DNA of 64,000 nucleotides from Gammaproteobacteria bacterium (GCA_018222985.1 JAAEZG010000002.1:62001-126000), one strand, 5' to 3'; positions 44,020 to 57,076 are shown, counted from the stretch's first letter. Notes: generated by a model from the sequence alone, not told the origin. Numbers and translations: made by a program.

Positions 44020-45455
44020 TACGCACTGATCTGGCGTGGATTGCCGCCGCGGTTAACGGGCGCTTAGTTGGCACCAACCGTACCGTAGATAGCGTAAGTA
44101 CCGACACACGGAAATTACCGAAAGGTTGTCTGTTTATCGCGCTGAAAGGGCCAAATTTTGATGCCCACGCATTTATTGCCCAGGCGATTGCCGACGGCGC
44201 AAGCGCCTGCATTGTTGAGCGTGAATTAAGCGCTGAAGAAGCACAAGGCGCCCCATATATTGTGGTGAAAGACACGCGTTACGCACTTGGGTTGTTAGGC
44301 GCTGCAGTAAAAGCTTATGTTGCGCCAAAAACTATTGCCATTACGGGCAGTAGCGGTAAAACCACGGTCAAAGAAATGCTGGCAGCCATTCTAAGTCGCC
44401 GTGGTAATGTCTTGGCCACCGCCGGTAACTTTAATAATGACATTGGCGTGCCGCTTACGTTACTGCGTCTTGAACCGCAGCATGAATTTGCAGTGATTGA
44501 ATTGGGCGCAAACCATATTGGCGAAATTGCTTATACCGCCGGTTTAACCATGCCAGATGTCGCCATTATAAATAACGTCGCACCGGCGCATGTGGAAGGT
44601 TTTGGTAGTGTACATGGCGTGTACCGAGCTAAATCGGAAATATTTCGTGGCTTAGGGCCGAGCGGCCTCGCCATGACACCATTTCACTCAGAATTTGCGC
44701 AAGGCTGGGCACAACAACTTTCGCATTTGAAGCACGAAACCTTTGGTCAGGCGGTGAGCGAACACAACGCCACTGAAGGCGAACCAGCACAACCCACCGT
44801 GCGGGCGCGCAATATTCAGCTAAACGCCCACGGGTGTGCCGAATTTGACCTCGAACTTACCGGCGACATGGCACAGCAAGGCCATGTGGTGCTTAGCCTG
44901 CCGGGTTTACACAATGTTGACAACGCACTCGTAGCTATTCGCGCCGCGATTGCGGTAGGGTGTGCGCTCGAAGATTGCCAACAAGCTTTGGCAAACTTAA
45001 CGCCGGTAGCAGGGCGCTTAAACGTCATTTCTGTCAACGACAAACTTAAACTTATCGACGATAGCTACAACGCGAACGTGGGCTCGGTGAAAGCAGCCAT
45101 TAACATGCTGGCCGTTTACCCAGGTTACCGCTTGCTGGTGCTCGGTGATATGGGTGAGTTAGGTAGCGAAGCACGCGAATATCATGCCGAAGTTGGGCAG
45201 CACGCGTTGCAGGCTGGTATTGATAATTTATTTACCCTTGGGGTGCTCAGCCAAAGTGCAAGCGAAGCGTTCAATGGTCACGGCGGTCGCCATTTTTCTA
45301 ATTTAGAAAGTTTGCTGGCTGCAATTGAGCAAGCCATTAGTGAGCATAGCACCAAACAGCTCGTCACTATTTTGGTGAAAGGCTCACGTAGTGCCCGAAT
45401 GGAGCGAATTATTGAAGCATTACAACAACAAAAAGAAGGAAAGCACGCATGTTAG
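44016..45455 (+). CDS. murF: UDP-MurNAc-tripeptide-D-Ala-D-Ala ligase MurF
   Basis: [18 protein letters not shown]. Confidence 0.96.
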   Translation: MIRTDLAWIAAAVNGRLVGTNRTVDSVSTDTRKLPKGCLFIALKGPNFDAHAFIAQAIADGASACIVERELSAEEAQGAPYIVVKDTRYALGLLGAAVKAYVAPKTIAITGSSGKTTVKEMLAAILSRRGNVLATAGNFNNDIGVPLTLLRLEPQHEFAVIELGANHIGEIAYTAGLTMPDVAIINNVAPAHVEGFGSVHGVYRAKSEIFRGLGPSGLAMTPFHSEFAQGWAQQLSHLKHETFGQAVSEHNATEGEPAQPTVRARNIQLNAHGCAEFDLELTGDMAQQGHVVLSLPGLHNVDNALVAIRAAIAVGCALEDCQQALANLTPVAGRLNVISVNDKLKLIDDSYNANVGSVKAAINMLAVYPGYRLLVLGDMGELGSEAREYHAEVGQHALQAGIDNLFTLGVLSQSASEAFNGHGGRHFSNLESLLAAIEQAISEHSTKQLVTILVKGSRSARMERIIEALQQQKEGKHAC

Positions 45456-46531
45456 TGTGGTTAGCTGAATACTTAACCCAATTTGCGAGCGCGTTTAACG
45501 TGATCTCGTACTTAACCATGCGCGCAATTTTAAGTGTCCTCACGGCATTATTGGTATCGCTGTGGATGGGGCCAACCCTGATTAAATATCTGCAGCGCTT
45601 ACAAATTGGTCAAGCGGTGCGTGACGATGGCCCGCAGTCTCACTTAAGCAAATCAGGTACGCCAACCATGGGTGGCGTGCTGATTATTGCTTCTATTGTA
45701 CTTTCTACCTTGTTGTGGGCCGATTTAACTAATCATTACGTGCAAGTTGTGCTTGGTGTTGTGCTGGGTTTTGGTGCGGTTGGATTCATCGATGATTATC
45801 GCAAAGTAGTACAGAAAAACTCGCGCGGCCTACCTGCACGTTGGAAATACTTTTGGCAGTCACTTATTGCCACTGTTGCTGCTGTTTATTTATATGGCCA
45901 CGCCACGGTTGGCGCCGAAACCCAGTTGCTAGTGCCATTTTTCAAAGACGTCATGCCACAACTTGGCCTGATGTACATTGTGCTGGCCTATTTTGTAGTT
46001 GTTGGTACCAGTAACGCGGTCAACCTAACCGACGGGCTTGATGGCTTAGCTATTGTGCCAACCATAATGGTTGCCGGTGCGCTAGGAGTATTTGCCTATG
46101 CCTCGGGTAACGCCAATTTTGCCAGCTACCTAAATATTCCATTCTTGCCATTATCAGGCGAGCTATTAATTGTCTGCACCGCCATTTTTGGTGCCGGCTT
46201 GGGCTTCTTGTGGTTCAACACCTACCCAGCCATGGTGTTTATGGGCGATGTGGGCTCTCTAACTCTGGGTGCGGCGCTCGGTATTATTGCCGTTATGGTG
46301 CGCCAAGAGCTGGTGCTGTTCATTATGGGCGGTGTTTTCGTCATGGAAACAGTCAGTGTGATGCTGCAAGTTGGTTCCTACAAGCTGCGTGGTAAGCGAG
46401 TTTTCCGTATGGCACCTATTCATCATCACTATGAGCTGAAAGGGTGGCCAGAGCCACGCGTTATTGTACGTTTTTGGATTTTGAGCTTGGTGTTTGTGCT
46501 CATCGGTTTAGCCACGTTGAAATTGAGATAA
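45449..46531 (+). CDS. mraY: Phospho-MurNAc-pentapeptide transferase MraY
   Basis: [25 protein letters not shown]. Confidence 0.98.
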   Translation: MLVWLAEYLTQFASAFNVISYLTMRAILSVLTALLVSLWMGPTLIKYLQRLQIGQAVRDDGPQSHLSKSGTPTMGGVLIIASIVLSTLLWADLTNHYVQVVLGVVLGFGAVGFIDDYRKVVQKNSRGLPARWKYFWQSLIATVAAVYLYGHATVGAETQLLVPFFKDVMPQLGLMYIVLAYFVVVGTSNAVNLTDGLDGLAIVPTIMVAGALGVFAYASGNANFASYLNIPFLPLSGELLIVCTAIFGAGLGFLWFNTYPAMVFMGDVGSLTLGAALGIIAVMVRQELVLFIMGGVFVMETVSVMLQVGSYKLRGKRVFRMAPIHHHYELKGWPEPRVIVRFWILSLVFVLIGLATLKLR

Positions 46532-46535
46532 GCCA

Positions 46536-47915
46536 ATGAAATTAGCTGCATTAGATAGTTACGAAACGATAGGCGTTGTCGGTTTAGGCCAGACCGGGCT
46601 CTCGTGCGTGCGCTATTTGCTGCAGCGCGACATTGTGCCGGTGGTGTTTGATACGCGAAAAGAGCCGCCCGGTTTGGCCGAACTGCAAGAGTTATGTGCA
46701 GATATAGAGCTAGCCGATATAGAGATACACACCGGCGCGTTAGAAATTGAGCACGTGCTTGGGCTTGACCTACTCATTGTTAGCCCTGGAGTTGATTTGC
46801 GCTTACCGGCATTGCAGCTCGCTATTGATGCAGCCATACCGGTTGTCGGCGATATGGACTTGTTTGCGCGCCATGCCAACAAGCCAGTGTTGGGTATTAC
46901 AGGCTCCAACGGTAAATCGACAGTAACCCGTTTGGTCGCAGATTTATTAACTGCGGCAGGTAAAAAAGTCGCCATGGGCGGCAATATTGGCGTGCCGGTG
47001 TTGGACTTGGTCGGCCAACCAGCCGACGTGTTTGTGTTTGAGCTGTCTAGTTTTCAGTTAGAGCTGATGCATGATCTGCACCTACGTGGCGCAACCTTGC
47101 TCAATATTAGTGACGATCACATGGACCGGTATAACGACTTACGTGATTACTCAAACGCCAAGCACCGAATTTATAACCGCACTGACGTTGCGGTGTGGAA
47201 TCGTGAACAAGAAATGACCGCGCCGGCGCTTATTCCGCTGAATGCGCAGGTAACCTTTGGGTTGAACCCAAGTGAAGAGCGCGGGCCTGACATGTTCGGT
47301 TTGCGCCAAATTGACGGCGATATCGTGATTGAATTTTCCGGCGAGCCATTGGTGCGTGCCAGCGAACTAAAAATTACCGGCACTCACAACCTGCTCAACG
47401 TGCAAGCCGCTTTGGCACTGGTGTATAGCGTTGGGGTAAACCCGACAGATGTGGTTGATGCCTTAAAACAATTTAAAGGGTTACCACACCGTTGCGAGCC
47501 GCTTGGTGAAATCAACAACGTGCAATGGGTAAACGACTCCAAAGCCACCAACATTGGTGCCGCAGAAGCGGCTATTTTCGGCTTGCGGCCGTTGGTGTCG
47601 GGCAAACTAATACTCATTGCTGGTGGCGATGGCAAAGGGGCTGATTTTAGTCATTTCCGTGCTGCGCTGCAGCAGGTGGACGAGGTGATAGTGCTTGGCA
47701 AAGACGCCGAGCGCATTGCCAATCAAGTGGAACATGCAGTACGTGTGAAAACACTCGAACAGGCCGTGACAACGGCTGCTGAATTGGCTGAGGCGAACAG
47801 TATGGTGTTGTTATCACCAGCGTGCGCCAGCTTAGACATGTTTAAAAATTATGAGCATCGTGGCGACGAGTTCCGTCGCTTAGTGATGCAGTTAAAATCA
47901 TCCAAGAAAAAGTAA
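46536..47915 (+). CDS. murD: UDP-MurNAc-L-Ala:D-Glu ligase MurD
   Basis: GITGSNGKSTVTRLVADLL, VNDSKATN. Confidence 0.96.
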   Translation: MKLAALDSYETIGVVGLGQTGLSCVRYLLQRDIVPVVFDTRKEPPGLAELQELCADIELADIEIHTGALEIEHVLGLDLLIVSPGVDLRLPALQLAIDAAIPVVGDMDLFARHANKPVLGITGSNGKSTVTRLVADLLTAAGKKVAMGGNIGVPVLDLVGQPADVFVFELSSFQLELMHDLHLRGATLLNISDDHMDRYNDLRDYSNAKHRIYNRTDVAVWNREQEMTAPALIPLNAQVTFGLNPSEERGPDMFGLRQIDGDIVIEFSGEPLVRASELKITGTHNLLNVQAALALVYSVGVNPTDVVDALKQFKGLPHRCEPLGEINNVQWVNDSKATNIGAAEAAIFGLRPLVSGKLILIAGGDGKGADFSHFRAALQQVDEVIVLGKDAERIANQVEHAVRVKTLEQAVTTAAELAEANSMVLLSPACASLDMFKNYEHRGDEFRRLVMQLKSSKKK

Positions 47916-47929
47916 ACAGGGCAAATAGC

Positions 47930-49225
47930 ATGGTCGCAAGAGCGCATAAAGCGCGCACCTCACATAGCAACGAGCAGCAGCTCGAACTGGGCATTCAGGC
48001 AACCCCTGACTTTGCTCAGCCGACGCTGTGGCAGCGTTGCAGTGACTGGTGGGCGGCCGACACCAACTTGCTGTATGACCGCGTGATCATTTGGCTAAGC
48101 CTCACCCTTATTGCTATTGGCTTAATTATGGTTAGCTCAGCGTCGTTCCCAGCCGCCGAGCGGCTAACCGGCAACCCCTTTCATTTTGTCTTGCGTCATA
48201 GCTTGTATGTGCTGCTAGGGCTGAGCCTGTTATTTACCGTTATGCAGGTGCCTATTAGTTGGTGGCACAACGGCAGTGGCGTATTACTGCTGATATCACT
48301 GGGCATGTTGGCCATGGTCTTGGTAATTGGTCATGAAGTGAACGGCGCCAAACGTTGGATTAAATTCGGCCCGCTGACCTTGCAAGTGGCCGAAGTCGCT
48401 AAGCTATTCTTTGTCATTTACATGTCGAGTTATCTCACCCGTCGCGTTGATGAAGTGCAAGACAATATGCGCGGCTTTTTAAAGCCAATGGTGGTGTTGT
48501 TCTTATTCGCGGTGCTGTTGCTGTCGCAGCCTGACTTCGGGTCGCTGGTGGTCATGACCTGTATTGTCATTGGTATGCTGTTTTTAGCAGGCGCCCGAAT
48601 TTGGCAGTTCTTTGCGGTGATGATGGTGTTGTGCTGCTGTATTCTTTTACTCATTGTTAAAGAACAATACCGCATGCGCCGAATCTTATCCTTTATGGAC
48701 CCTTGGCAAGATCCTTTTGGCAGCGGTTATCAGCTGACTCAATCACTGATGGCGTTCGGCCGTGGCGATTGGTTTGGCCAAGGCTTGGGCAATAGTATTC
48801 AAAAACTGCAGTACTTACCTGAGGCACATACCGACTTTATTATGGCCGTGGTTGGCGAAGAACTCGGCTTCTTCGGCATTATCTTGGTACTAGTACTGTC
48901 GTTTGCGCTGGTTTTGCGCACCATGCAGCTTGGTCGTAAGGCCTTGGTGGCTGGCCACCAGTATGGTGGTTTTGCCGCCTACGGTATTGGTATTTGGTTT
49001 GCGTTTCAGGCCATGGTGAACATTGGTGCGGCAATTGGTTTGCTGCCCACGAAGGGGCTTACCTTGCCATTAATTAGCTACGGCGGCACCAGCTTATTGA
49101 TTAGCTGTATTGCTGTGGGCATATTGTTACGCCTCGATTATGAAGTACGCGTCAGCCAAGTGAAAGTGGCGCCGCGGCGACGTACCACGGCGCGCACGCC
49201 TGCCAAAGCCGGAGGTGCAGCATGA
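47930..49225 (+). CDS. ftsW: Peptidoglycan glycosyltransferase FtsW
   Basis: SEDS family, LPLISYGGTSLL. Confidence 0.97.
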   Translation: MVARAHKARTSHSNEQQLELGIQATPDFAQPTLWQRCSDWWAADTNLLYDRVIIWLSLTLIAIGLIMVSSASFPAAERLTGNPFHFVLRHSLYVLLGLSLLFTVMQVPISWWHNGSGVLLLISLGMLAMVLVIGHEVNGAKRWIKFGPLTLQVAEVAKLFFVIYMSSYLTRRVDEVQDNMRGFLKPMVVLFLFAVLLLSQPDFGSLVVMTCIVIGMLFLAGARIWQFFAVMMVLCCCILLLIVKEQYRMRRILSFMDPWQDPFGSGYQLTQSLMAFGRGDWFGQGLGNSIQKLQYLPEAHTDFIMAVVGEELGFFGIILVLVLSFALVLRTMQLGRKALVAGHQYGGFAAYGIGIWFAFQAMVNIGAAIGLLPTKGLTLPLISYGGTSLLISCIAVGILLRLDYEVRVSQVKVAPRRRTTARTPAKAGGAA

Positions 49226-50322
49226 ACCGTATTATGATTGCCGCTGCTGGCACTGGTGGCCACGTGTTCCCTGCCTTGGCGGTGGCCGAACAGTTACGTA
49301 GTTATGGTTGGCAAGTGGTGTGGCTTGGCACCACCGAGCAGCGCCTTGAAAGTCGCGTGGTGCCGCAAGCTGGTTTCAAATTAGAGCAAATAGCCATGCA
49401 AGGTGTTCGCGGCCATGGTTTGGTACGCAAACTAACGATGCCTTGGCGCTTATTCAAAGCGTTTCTACAATGCCGCAAGTTACTGAAACAACATCAGTCA
49501 CAGTTGCTGTTGTCGTTTGGTGGCTATGTGTGTGGGCCGGCAGGATTGGCTGCGCGCTCGTTAGGCGTACCCTTGTTGGTACACGAGCAGAACGCGGTGG
49601 CCGGCCTGACCAACAAGTTACTCGCGCGCTTTGCTGATCACGTGATGGTCGGCTTTGCTGCCGCGAAAGCACAATTACCGCAGGCCGAAGTAACCGGTAA
49701 CCCATTGCGCGCAGCCTGGTTGCAACCGTTACCAACGCAACCGCGGCAGGGTTTACGCGTGCTTATTGTTGGCGGCAGCCTTGGCGCGCAGGCCTTAAAT
49801 GAAGCAGTACCGGCGGCCGTGGCGCAGTTGCCAGAACATCTTCTGCAACAGTTAACCGTGCAACATCAATGTGGCCAAGGCCGTGTGGAAGCCGTGCAAA
49901 CCGCTTATCAGAATACTCAAGTGCAAGTACAGGTGGATGAGTTTATTACCGACATGCACAGCGCATATAGCAATGCCGACGTAGTGATTTGTCGGGCTGG
50001 CGCCTTAACCGTTGCCGAGTTGGCGGTGGTTGGCACACCTGCGATATTTGTGCCGTTGCCACATGCGGTGGATGACCACCAAACCGCGAATGCACGTGAG
50101 TTAGTGCGAGCCGAGGCGGCGCGGTTGTTGCCGCAACATGAACTGGTGCAGGTAACACCTCTGGTGAACCTATTAAACGAGATGCTCAGCGACGCTGAGT
50201 TGCGCAGCGCCATGCGCGAAAACGCCAAACTTGCGGCATATCCAGCCGCAACTGAAGCTGTGGTCAATCAGTGCGAACGTTGGGCCAACCCAGAACAATT
50301 AAATGTAGGCAGTAAATCATGA
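49222..50322 (+). CDS. murG: MurG glycosyltransferase
   Basis: [18 protein letters not shown]. Confidence 0.97.
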   Translation: MNRIMIAAAGTGGHVFPALAVAEQLRSYGWQVVWLGTTEQRLESRVVPQAGFKLEQIAMQGVRGHGLVRKLTMPWRLFKAFLQCRKLLKQHQSQLLLSFGGYVCGPAGLAARSLGVPLLVHEQNAVAGLTNKLLARFADHVMVGFAAAKAQLPQAEVTGNPLRAAWLQPLPTQPRQGLRVLIVGGSLGAQALNEAVPAAVAQLPEHLLQQLTVQHQCGQGRVEAVQTAYQNTQVQVQVDEFITDMHSAYSNADVVICRAGALTVAELAVVGTPAIFVPLPHAVDDHQTANARELVRAEAARLLPQHELVQVTPLVNLLNEMLSDAELRSAMRENAKLAAYPAATEAVVNQCERWANPEQLNVGSKS

Positions 50323-51815
50323 GTGAAATGAGTCGTCATCAATACTTTCAAGGCAACCCGCCGCTTATGCGTCGCGTATCGCGTATCCATTTTCTGGGTA
50401 TTGGCGGTGCGGGTATGGCCGGCATTGCAGAAGTATTGTTGAACCAAGGCTATGCCATTAGCGGCTCTGATATTGCCGAAAGTGCCAATACCTCGCGCTT
50501 ACGCGAACTTGGCGCCACCGTATTTATTGGCCATCATGCGGCCAACATTAAAGACGCCAATGTCATGGTGGTATCATCAGCTATTAAAGCCGATAACCCA
50601 GAAGTTATCGCGGCCAAAGAACACAATGTACCCATTGTGCGTCGTGCCGAAATGCTCGCTGAGCTGATGCGCTTCCGTTATGGCATTGCGGTGGCCGGAA
50701 CCCATGGTAAAACCACCACCACCAGTTTAATTGCGAGTTTGTTCGCAGCCGATGAGCGCGACCCTACTTTTGTGATCGGTGGCCTATTAAAAGGTGCCGG
50801 TGCAAACGCTCGTTTAGGTACCAGCAAATACTTGATCGCCGAGGCCGATGAGTCTGACGCGTCGTTTTTGCATTTGCAGCCCATGGTGTCAGTGGTGACC
50901 AATATTGAAGCCGACCACATGGACACCTACGAAGGTGACTTTAATAAGCTGCTCGATACTTACATCGAATTTCTACATAATTTGCCGTTTTATGGCTTGG
51001 CCGTGATGTGTGTTGACGACCCCGTGGTACGTGACTTAATTCCGCGCGTAGGCCGTCAGGTAGTTACTTATGGTTTTCATGAAGATGCCGACGTGCGAGC
51101 GGATAACTACCGCCAACAGGGCGGAAAAAGCACCTTCACTGTTTACCGAGACGGCCACAAGCCGCGCGAAGTGACGGTGAATTTGCCCGGCAAGCACAAT
51201 GTGCTTAACGCTTTAGCGGCTATTGCCGTGGCCAGTGACGAAAGCCTTAACGATGACGCAATATTTGCGGCACTTGAGCAATTTGGCGGCATTGGCCGTC
51301 GGTTTGAGCACCTAGGCGCCTTTGCTCGCGAGCACGATGGCCAACAAGGCGATGTGCTGTTGGTCGACGATTACGGGCATCATCCGTCGGAAGTGGCTGC
51401 AACCATAGCGGCTGCGCGGGCCGGTTGGCCTGAGCGACGCATTGTGATGGCTTTTCAGCCGCATCGTTATTCACGCACCCGTGACTTATTTGATGACTTT
51501 GCCGCCGTACTTAGTGAAGTTGATGTATTGCTGTTACTCGACGTGTACAGCGCTGGTGAAGCGCCGGTAACTGGTGCTGACAGCCGTGCACTGGCGCGAG
51601 CAATTCGTTTGCGCGGAAAAATCGAACCCATTTATGTGGGTGATCGCAGCGAGCTATACACCGTGCTCGCGGATGCATTACGCCCCAATGACTTTGTGCT
51701 GGCGCAGGGGGCCGGCAATATCACAGCCATAGCGCGTGATCTTGTTGCCACTGAGTTAGCACCAGCAGCACTACGAGAAAAAACCAAATTACTCCAGGGA
51801 GAACAAAGCGCATGA
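50319..51815 (+). CDS. murC: UDP-MurNAc:L-Ala ligase MurC
   Basis: [29 protein letters not shown]. Confidence 0.98.
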   Translation: MSEMSRHQYFQGNPPLMRRVSRIHFLGIGGAGMAGIAEVLLNQGYAISGSDIAESANTSRLRELGATVFIGHHAANIKDANVMVVSSAIKADNPEVIAAKEHNVPIVRRAEMLAELMRFRYGIAVAGTHGKTTTTSLIASLFAADERDPTFVIGGLLKGAGANARLGTSKYLIAEADESDASFLHLQPMVSVVTNIEADHMDTYEGDFNKLLDTYIEFLHNLPFYGLAVMCVDDPVVRDLIPRVGRQVVTYGFHEDADVRADNYRQQGGKSTFTVYRDGHKPREVTVNLPGKHNVLNALAAIAVASDESLNDDAIFAALEQFGGIGRRFEHLGAFAREHDGQQGDVLLVDDYGHHPSEVAATIAAARAGWPERRIVMAFQPHRYSRTRDLFDDFAAVLSEVDVLLLLDVYSAGEAPVTGADSRALARAIRLRGKIEPIYVGDRSELYTVLADALRPNDFVLAQGAGNITAIARDLVATELAPAALREKTKLLQGEQSA

Positions 51816-52735
51816 GTCAGGGCAATTCGTTCGGCAAGGTCGCGGTATTGTGTGGCGGCCACTCAGCAGAGCGCGAAGTATCGTTGCGCTCTGGGCAAGC
51901 CGTACTTGCAGCGTTACAGCAGCAAGGCATTGACGCCCATGCGTTTGACCCCGCAGAGCAGCCGTTAACGGCACTTATTAGCGAACAATTTGCGCGCGCC
52001 TTTGTTGTGTTGCACGGGCGTGGCGGTGAAGACGGCACCATTCAAGGTGCATTGCAGTATTTGGGCATTCCATATACCGGCAGCGGCGTGTTAGGGTGCG
52101 CGCTAGCCATGGACAAAGTACGCACCAAACAAGTTTGGCAAGCGGCTGGGCTACCGGTTGCACCAAGCGCCGTTATTACGCGCGACAAAGCCGTCGATTG
52201 GGAAAGCCTGATTGATGAGCTCGGTGGCAAAGTCATGGTGAAGCCCGCGCAAGAAGGCAGCAGTATTGGCATGAGCCCAGCCAATAGTGCCGAAGAGCTT
52301 GAACAGGCAGTAGCGTTGGCGCACCGCTATGACAACGAAGCCTTGGTAGAAAGTTGGTTAAGTGGGCCAGAATACACGGTCTCTATTTTAGGTGACCAAG
52401 CATTGCCAGCTATTCGGGTGCAGTCGACCCACGAGTTTTATGACTATGACGCCAAATACCAAGCCGGTGATACGCAGTACCACTGCCCAGCTGGCTTGTG
52501 TGAACTGGAAGAACGCGCCTTAGAGCAGCTAGCCGTAACCGCGTTTCGTGCGCTTGGAGGCCGTGGCTGGGGCCGCATTGATGTGATGTGTGACAAAGAC
52601 GGAAACTTTAAATTGCTTGAAGCCAATATGGTTCCAGGTATGACCACAAAAAGCTTAGTGCCAATGGCAGCGAAAGCAGTGGGCTTAAGTTTTGAGCAAT
52701 TAGTGCGACGCATACTCGAACAAAACGAGGTGTAA
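51812..52735 (+). CDS. ddlB: D-alanine-D-alanine ligase
   Basis: [24 protein letters not shown]-grasp. Confidence 0.96.
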   Translation: MSQGNSFGKVAVLCGGHSAEREVSLRSGQAVLAALQQQGIDAHAFDPAEQPLTALISEQFARAFVVLHGRGGEDGTIQGALQYLGIPYTGSGVLGCALAMDKVRTKQVWQAAGLPVAPSAVITRDKAVDWESLIDELGGKVMVKPAQEGSSIGMSPANSAEELEQAVALAHRYDNEALVESWLSGPEYTVSILGDQALPAIRVQSTHEFYDYDAKYQAGDTQYHCPAGLCELEERALEQLAVTAFRALGGRGWGRIDVMCDKDGNFKLLEANMVPGMTTKSLVPMAAKAVGLSFEQLVRRILEQNEV

Positions 52736-52736
52736 A

Positions 52737-53462
52737 GTGGCGGCAGTACGCTGGCAGTTTTGGCTAGGTTTTAGCTTTTTTATCAGCGTAGTCGTTGGGG
52801 CGATAGCGGGAGCTGTGTCGTTATATTACGTGGCCATGGATGCCAACGAGGTACCGCTAAAGCGCTTGGTAGTGCAGGGCGAACTGCATTATCTAGACCG
52901 CACAGAGGTGCGAGAAGCGTTAGCCGGTAAGCCGTTAGGGAGTTTTTTCTCGGCTGATGTGGATGCGATTCGCGAGCGCTTAGAAGCGCATCCGTGGATA
53001 GCGCAAGCGTCAGTTCGTAAAGAGTGGCCCGACATTTTGCGCGTGTTTGTGGTAGAGCAACAGCCGCTGGGGCACTGGAATGAACAACAACGCCCGAACG
53101 CGTTAGTCACCCGTGAAGGCACAGTGTTTGAGGTTGATAAAACAGAAATTGACGTGCTATTGCCGAAGTTATTTGGGCCCGAGCACGCAGTAAAAGAAAC
53201 CGTCGAGCAATATCAGCAAGTGCGTGAATTGCTTGAACTAAACGGCCACACCGTGGTGGCGTTAACCTTAACCGAGCGGTTTGCCGTGGACGTTGAGTTA
53301 ATGTCAGGCATTAAGCTACACATTGGCCGCGAAGGGTTATTGGAACGAGTACAGCGATTTATTGACTTGTTCCCGACAATTATTCGGCACAAAACACAGC
53401 CGATTGATTATGTCGATTTACGTTATGACACCGGCGTTGCGGTGGCCTGGAAACAGCAATAG
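52737..53462 (+). CDS. ftsQ: Cell division protein FtsQ
   Basis: POTRA/FtsQ domain between ddlB and ftsA; GTG start. Confidence 0.93.
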   Translation: MAAVRWQFWLGFSFFISVVVGAIAGAVSLYYVAMDANEVPLKRLVVQGELHYLDRTEVREALAGKPLGSFFSADVDAIRERLEAHPWIAQASVRKEWPDILRVFVVEQQPLGHWNEQQRPNALVTREGTVFEVDKTEIDVLLPKLFGPEHAVKETVEQYQQVRELLELNGHTVVALTLTERFAVDVELMSGIKLHIGREGLLERVQRFIDLFPTIIRHKTQPIDYVDLRYDTGVAVAWKQQ

Positions 53463-53514
53463 AAACAGAGTTAACAAGCACAACAAGCGGACATAAAAAA
53501 GAGAGCATAAAAAC

Positions 53515-54747
53515 ATGTCAAAAGCAGCAGAACGCAACATGGTCGTAGGGCTAGATATAGGCACCAGTAAGGTGGTTGCGCTAATTGGCGAGGTTATGCC
53601 AGACGCTGAAATTAGCGTTATTGGCGTAGGCGCGGCAGCTGCGCGTGGCATGGATAAAGGCGGCGTGAATGACTTAAACCTGGTGGTGCAGTCTATTCAG
53701 CGTGCCGTTGAAGAAGCAGAACTGATGGCCGATTGTCGTGTGGCTTCGGTGTATTTGAACATATCTGGCCGCCATATCGCCTGCCAAAACGAGTCAGGCA
53801 TGGTGCCAATTAACGAAGCTGAAGTGACTCAAGATGACGTGGACAGCGTAATTCACGCCGCCAAGTCGGTGCCCATTGCGCAAGAACGCCGTATTCTGCA
53901 TGTGTTACCGCAAGAATTTATTATCGACTCGCAAGAAAGCATTAAAAGCCCGATTGGTATGTCGGGCGTGCGTATGGAAGCCAAAGTGCACATTATTACC
54001 TGTGCCAATGACATGGCGAAGAACATTGTCAAAGCGGTGGAGCGTTGTGGCTTAACCGTTGACCGTTTAATTTTCTCGGCGTTGGCTTCTAGCTACTCGG
54101 TGCTTACTGAAGACGAGAAAGATCTTGGCGTGGCGTTGGTTGATATGGGCGCGGGCACTATTGATATCAATATTTATACCGGCGGCGTACTGCGCCACAC
54201 GGCGGTGATACCAGCTGCGGGTAATCAGGTAACCAGCGATATAGCGAAAATATTCCGCACCCCGCTGAACCATGCCGAAGAAATCAAAACCAAGTATGCA
54301 TGTGCGTTGCGCGAGTTAGTTAGCAAAGACGACAACATTGAAGTGCCGTCAGTAGGCGGGCGCCCATCGCGTACCATGCAACGTCATATTTTGGCCGAAG
54401 TGGTTGAGCCGCGTTATCAAGAATTATTTGAATTAATTCGCGACCAAATCAACCAAAGCGGCTTAGAAGATCAAATTGCAGCAGGTATTGTGCTGACCGG
54501 TGGCTGCGGCCGCATGGAAGGCGCCATTGAATTTGCAGAAGAAATATTTCAAATGCCAGTGCGCTTAGGTGAGCCACTTGGTATGCAAGGCTTGAGCGAT
54601 TACGTGCAAGATCCAACCTATGCAACAGCGGTTGGCTTGCTACGTTATGGCCAGGAAGATGTCCAAAACCGCCAACAAGAAGCGAGCACAACAAACGTTA
54701 TAGGTATGGGGAAACGTTTGCTGAGCTGGTTCAAAGGCGAATTTTAA
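53515..54747 (+). CDS. ftsA: Cell division protein FtsA
   Basis: MVVGLDIGTSKVVALIGEV. Confidence 0.98.
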   Translation: MSKAAERNMVVGLDIGTSKVVALIGEVMPDAEISVIGVGAAAARGMDKGGVNDLNLVVQSIQRAVEEAELMADCRVASVYLNISGRHIACQNESGMVPINEAEVTQDDVDSVIHAAKSVPIAQERRILHVLPQEFIIDSQESIKSPIGMSGVRMEAKVHIITCANDMAKNIVKAVERCGLTVDRLIFSALASSYSVLTEDEKDLGVALVDMGAGTIDINIYTGGVLRHTAVIPAAGNQVTSDIAKIFRTPLNHAEEIKTKYACALRELVSKDDNIEVPSVGGRPSRTMQRHILAEVVEPRYQELFELIRDQINQSGLEDQIAAGIVLTGGCGRMEGAIEFAEEIFQMPVRLGEPLGMQGLSDYVQDPTYATAVGLLRYGQEDVQNRQQEASTTNVIGMGKRLLSWFKGEF

Positions 54748-54811
54748 GCAAAACAACGTTTTGGATATTTGTTAAGGGGTTGTACAATAAGCAGGTTAAA
54801 GGAGAAACAAC

Positions 54812-56038
54812 ATGTCTGAAGTATTCGAAGTAGTCGACAACTTTGATACAGACGCGGTGATTAAAGTCATCGGCGTCGGTGGCGGCGGAGGTAACGCTGT
54901 CAAACATATGATTAATGAGTCTATTGAGGGTGTGCAATTTATTGTTGCCAACACCGATGCGCAGGCGTTGCGTAATCATGGCGCTCATTCAACTATTCAA
55001 TTGGGTACCGACATCACCAAAGGCCTTGGTGCTGGCGCAAACCCAGAAATTGGTCGCCAAGCAGCAGAAGAAGCTCGCGATGAAATTCGCAAGCAGCTGC
55101 AAGGTGCGGATATGGTCTTTATTGCCGCCGGTATGGGCGGTGGTACCGGTACGGGTGCGGCGCCAGTGGTGGCTGAAGTAGCACGCGAACTCGGTATTTT
55201 GACTGTGGCCGTGGTCACCAAGCCATTCCCGTTTGAAGGTCAGCGCCGTATGGCTGCGGCGAAAGAAGGTATTGACCAGTTAGCGCGCAACGTTGACTCG
55301 CTAATTACCATTCCAAACGAGAAACTTTTGAAAGTTTTAGGTAAAGGCACCAGTCTGCTAGATGCATTTGCGAAGGCAAACGACGTATTATTGGGCGCTG
55401 TACAAGGTATTTCAGACTTAATTACCCGCGACGGCCTGATCAACGTCGACTTTGCAGACGTACGTGCGGTAATGCGCGAAATGGGTACCGCCATGATGGG
55501 TACCGGTATTGCGCGTGGTGAAGACCGTGCTCAAGAAGCCGCAGAAATGGCTATCAACAGCCCGCTGTTGGAAGACATCGACTTGTCGGGTGCACGTGGT
55601 GTGTTGTTAAACATTACCGCTGGCATGGACCTGAGCATGGAAGAATTTGAAATTGTCGGTAACGTGGTTAAAGGCTTCGTGTCTGAAAACGCAACAGTGA
55701 TTGTGGGTACCGTGATCGATATGGATATGTCAGAAGAGTTACGCGTCACGGTTGTAGCAACCGGTATTGGTGGCGAACGAAAGCCAGATATTTCACTGGT
55801 GAACCGTCGTGAGCCAGCGCCAAGCTACGGTCAGCGTACGTCTACCGCACCAAGTGCCCCGCAAGGTGGTTACAGCAATGCTGCGACAGCACGTAAAATG
55901 GAACCGGAACTTGATGACGAGCCAATGGAAGAAGACCCTGTGGTAAGCAGCAAACCAGCAGCTAAGCCTCAGGCGAATCAAGGCAAAGACATGGATTATC
56001 TGGATATTCCAGCGTTTTTACGTCGCCAAGTCGATTAA
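54812..56038 (+). CDS. ftsZ: Cell division protein FtsZ
   Basis: GGGTGTGAAPVVAEVAREL; C-terminal DYLDIPAFLRRQVD. Confidence 0.99.
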   Translation: MSEVFEVVDNFDTDAVIKVIGVGGGGGNAVKHMINESIEGVQFIVANTDAQALRNHGAHSTIQLGTDITKGLGAGANPEIGRQAAEEARDEIRKQLQGADMVFIAAGMGGGTGTGAAPVVAEVARELGILTVAVVTKPFPFEGQRRMAAAKEGIDQLARNVDSLITIPNEKLLKVLGKGTSLLDAFAKANDVLLGAVQGISDLITRDGLINVDFADVRAVMREMGTAMMGTGIARGEDRAQEAAEMAINSPLLEDIDLSGARGVLLNITAGMDLSMEEFEIVGNVVKGFVSENATVIVGTVIDMDMSEELRVTVVATGIGGERKPDISLVNRREPAPSYGQRTSTAPSAPQGGYSNAATARKMEPELDDEPMEEDPVVSSKPAAKPQANQGKDMDYLDIPAFLRRQVD

Positions 56039-56164
56039 ACATTGATAAGTCGATTAAGAACAGCTAGATGTTGCGGTTTTTTAGATAATCCGGTAAACTA
56101 TTGCGCCTTTTGCTAGTCAAAAGACTCAATGGCTTCTTTGACTTTAAGATTAAGAAGAGCGGAC

Positions 56165-57076
56165 ATGATTAAACAACGTACAATCAAACAGCCTATTGCA
56201 ACCACGGGTGTGGGCCTGCACAAAGGCAACAAGGTTCAGCTAACGCTGCGCCCAGCGCCTGTGAATACAGGGTTGGTGTTTCGCCGTGTAGACTTGAACC
56301 CTGCGGTTGATATTCCTGCTAACGCTGAGTTAGTTCGGGATACGCGTATGTGTACCTGTCTGATCAACGATGACAATGTGCGCGTGTCGACAGTGGAGCA
56401 TTTATTGGCCGCTATTGCTGCAATGGGCATCGATAACTTAATTATTGAAGTTGATAGCCATGAGATTCCGATCATGGACGGTAGCTCTCACCCCTTTATT
56501 TACCTGCTACAGAGCGCGGGCATTGAAGAGCAGGGCGCAGCGAAAAAGTTTATCAAAATCAAACAGCCGATTCGGGTTGAAGAAGACGACAAATGGGCGG
56601 AACTGTTACCCCATGACGGGTTTCGCATCGATTTTGCCATCGATTTCGACCACCCAGCCATTGCCGATACTGGCCAAGTGGTGAGTATTGACTTTAGCAG
56701 CAGCAATTTCATCAAAGAAATCAGCCGCGCGCGCACCTTTGGTTTTATGAAAGACATCGAAATGTTGCGCGCCAATAACCTTGCGTTAGGCGGCAGCTTT
56801 GACAACGCCGTAGTGCTTGATGAATTCCGTATTCTCAACAGCGACGGTTTGCGTTACGACGACGAGTTCGTAAAGCACAAAGTACTCGACGCCATTGGCG
56901 ATTTATACATGGGCGGTTATGCCATTTTGGGTAACTTGCGCGCATTTAAATCGGGCCATGCGCTAAACAACCAATTGTTGCGTGCGGTACTACAGAACCA
57001 AGAAGCGTGGGAATTCGTCACCTTTGACGACGAAGCCACTGCGCCAATTGCGTTTGCCACCCCTGCTTTGGCTTAA
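56165..57076 (+). CDS. lpxC: UDP-3-O-acyl-N-acetylglucosamine deacetylase LpxC
   Basis: [33 protein letters not shown]. Confidence 0.98.
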   Translation: MIKQRTIKQPIATTGVGLHKGNKVQLTLRPAPVNTGLVFRRVDLNPAVDIPANAELVRDTRMCTCLINDDNVRVSTVEHLLAAIAAMGIDNLIIEVDSHEIPIMDGSSHPFIYLLQSAGIEEQGAAKKFIKIKQPIRVEEDDKWAELLPHDGFRIDFAIDFDHPAIADTGQVVSIDFSSSNFIKEISRARTFGFMKDIEMLRANNLALGGSFDNAVVLDEFRILNSDGLRYDDEFVKHKVLDAIGDLYMGGYAILGNLRAFKSGHALNNQLLRAVLQNQEAWEFVTFDDEATAPIAFATPALA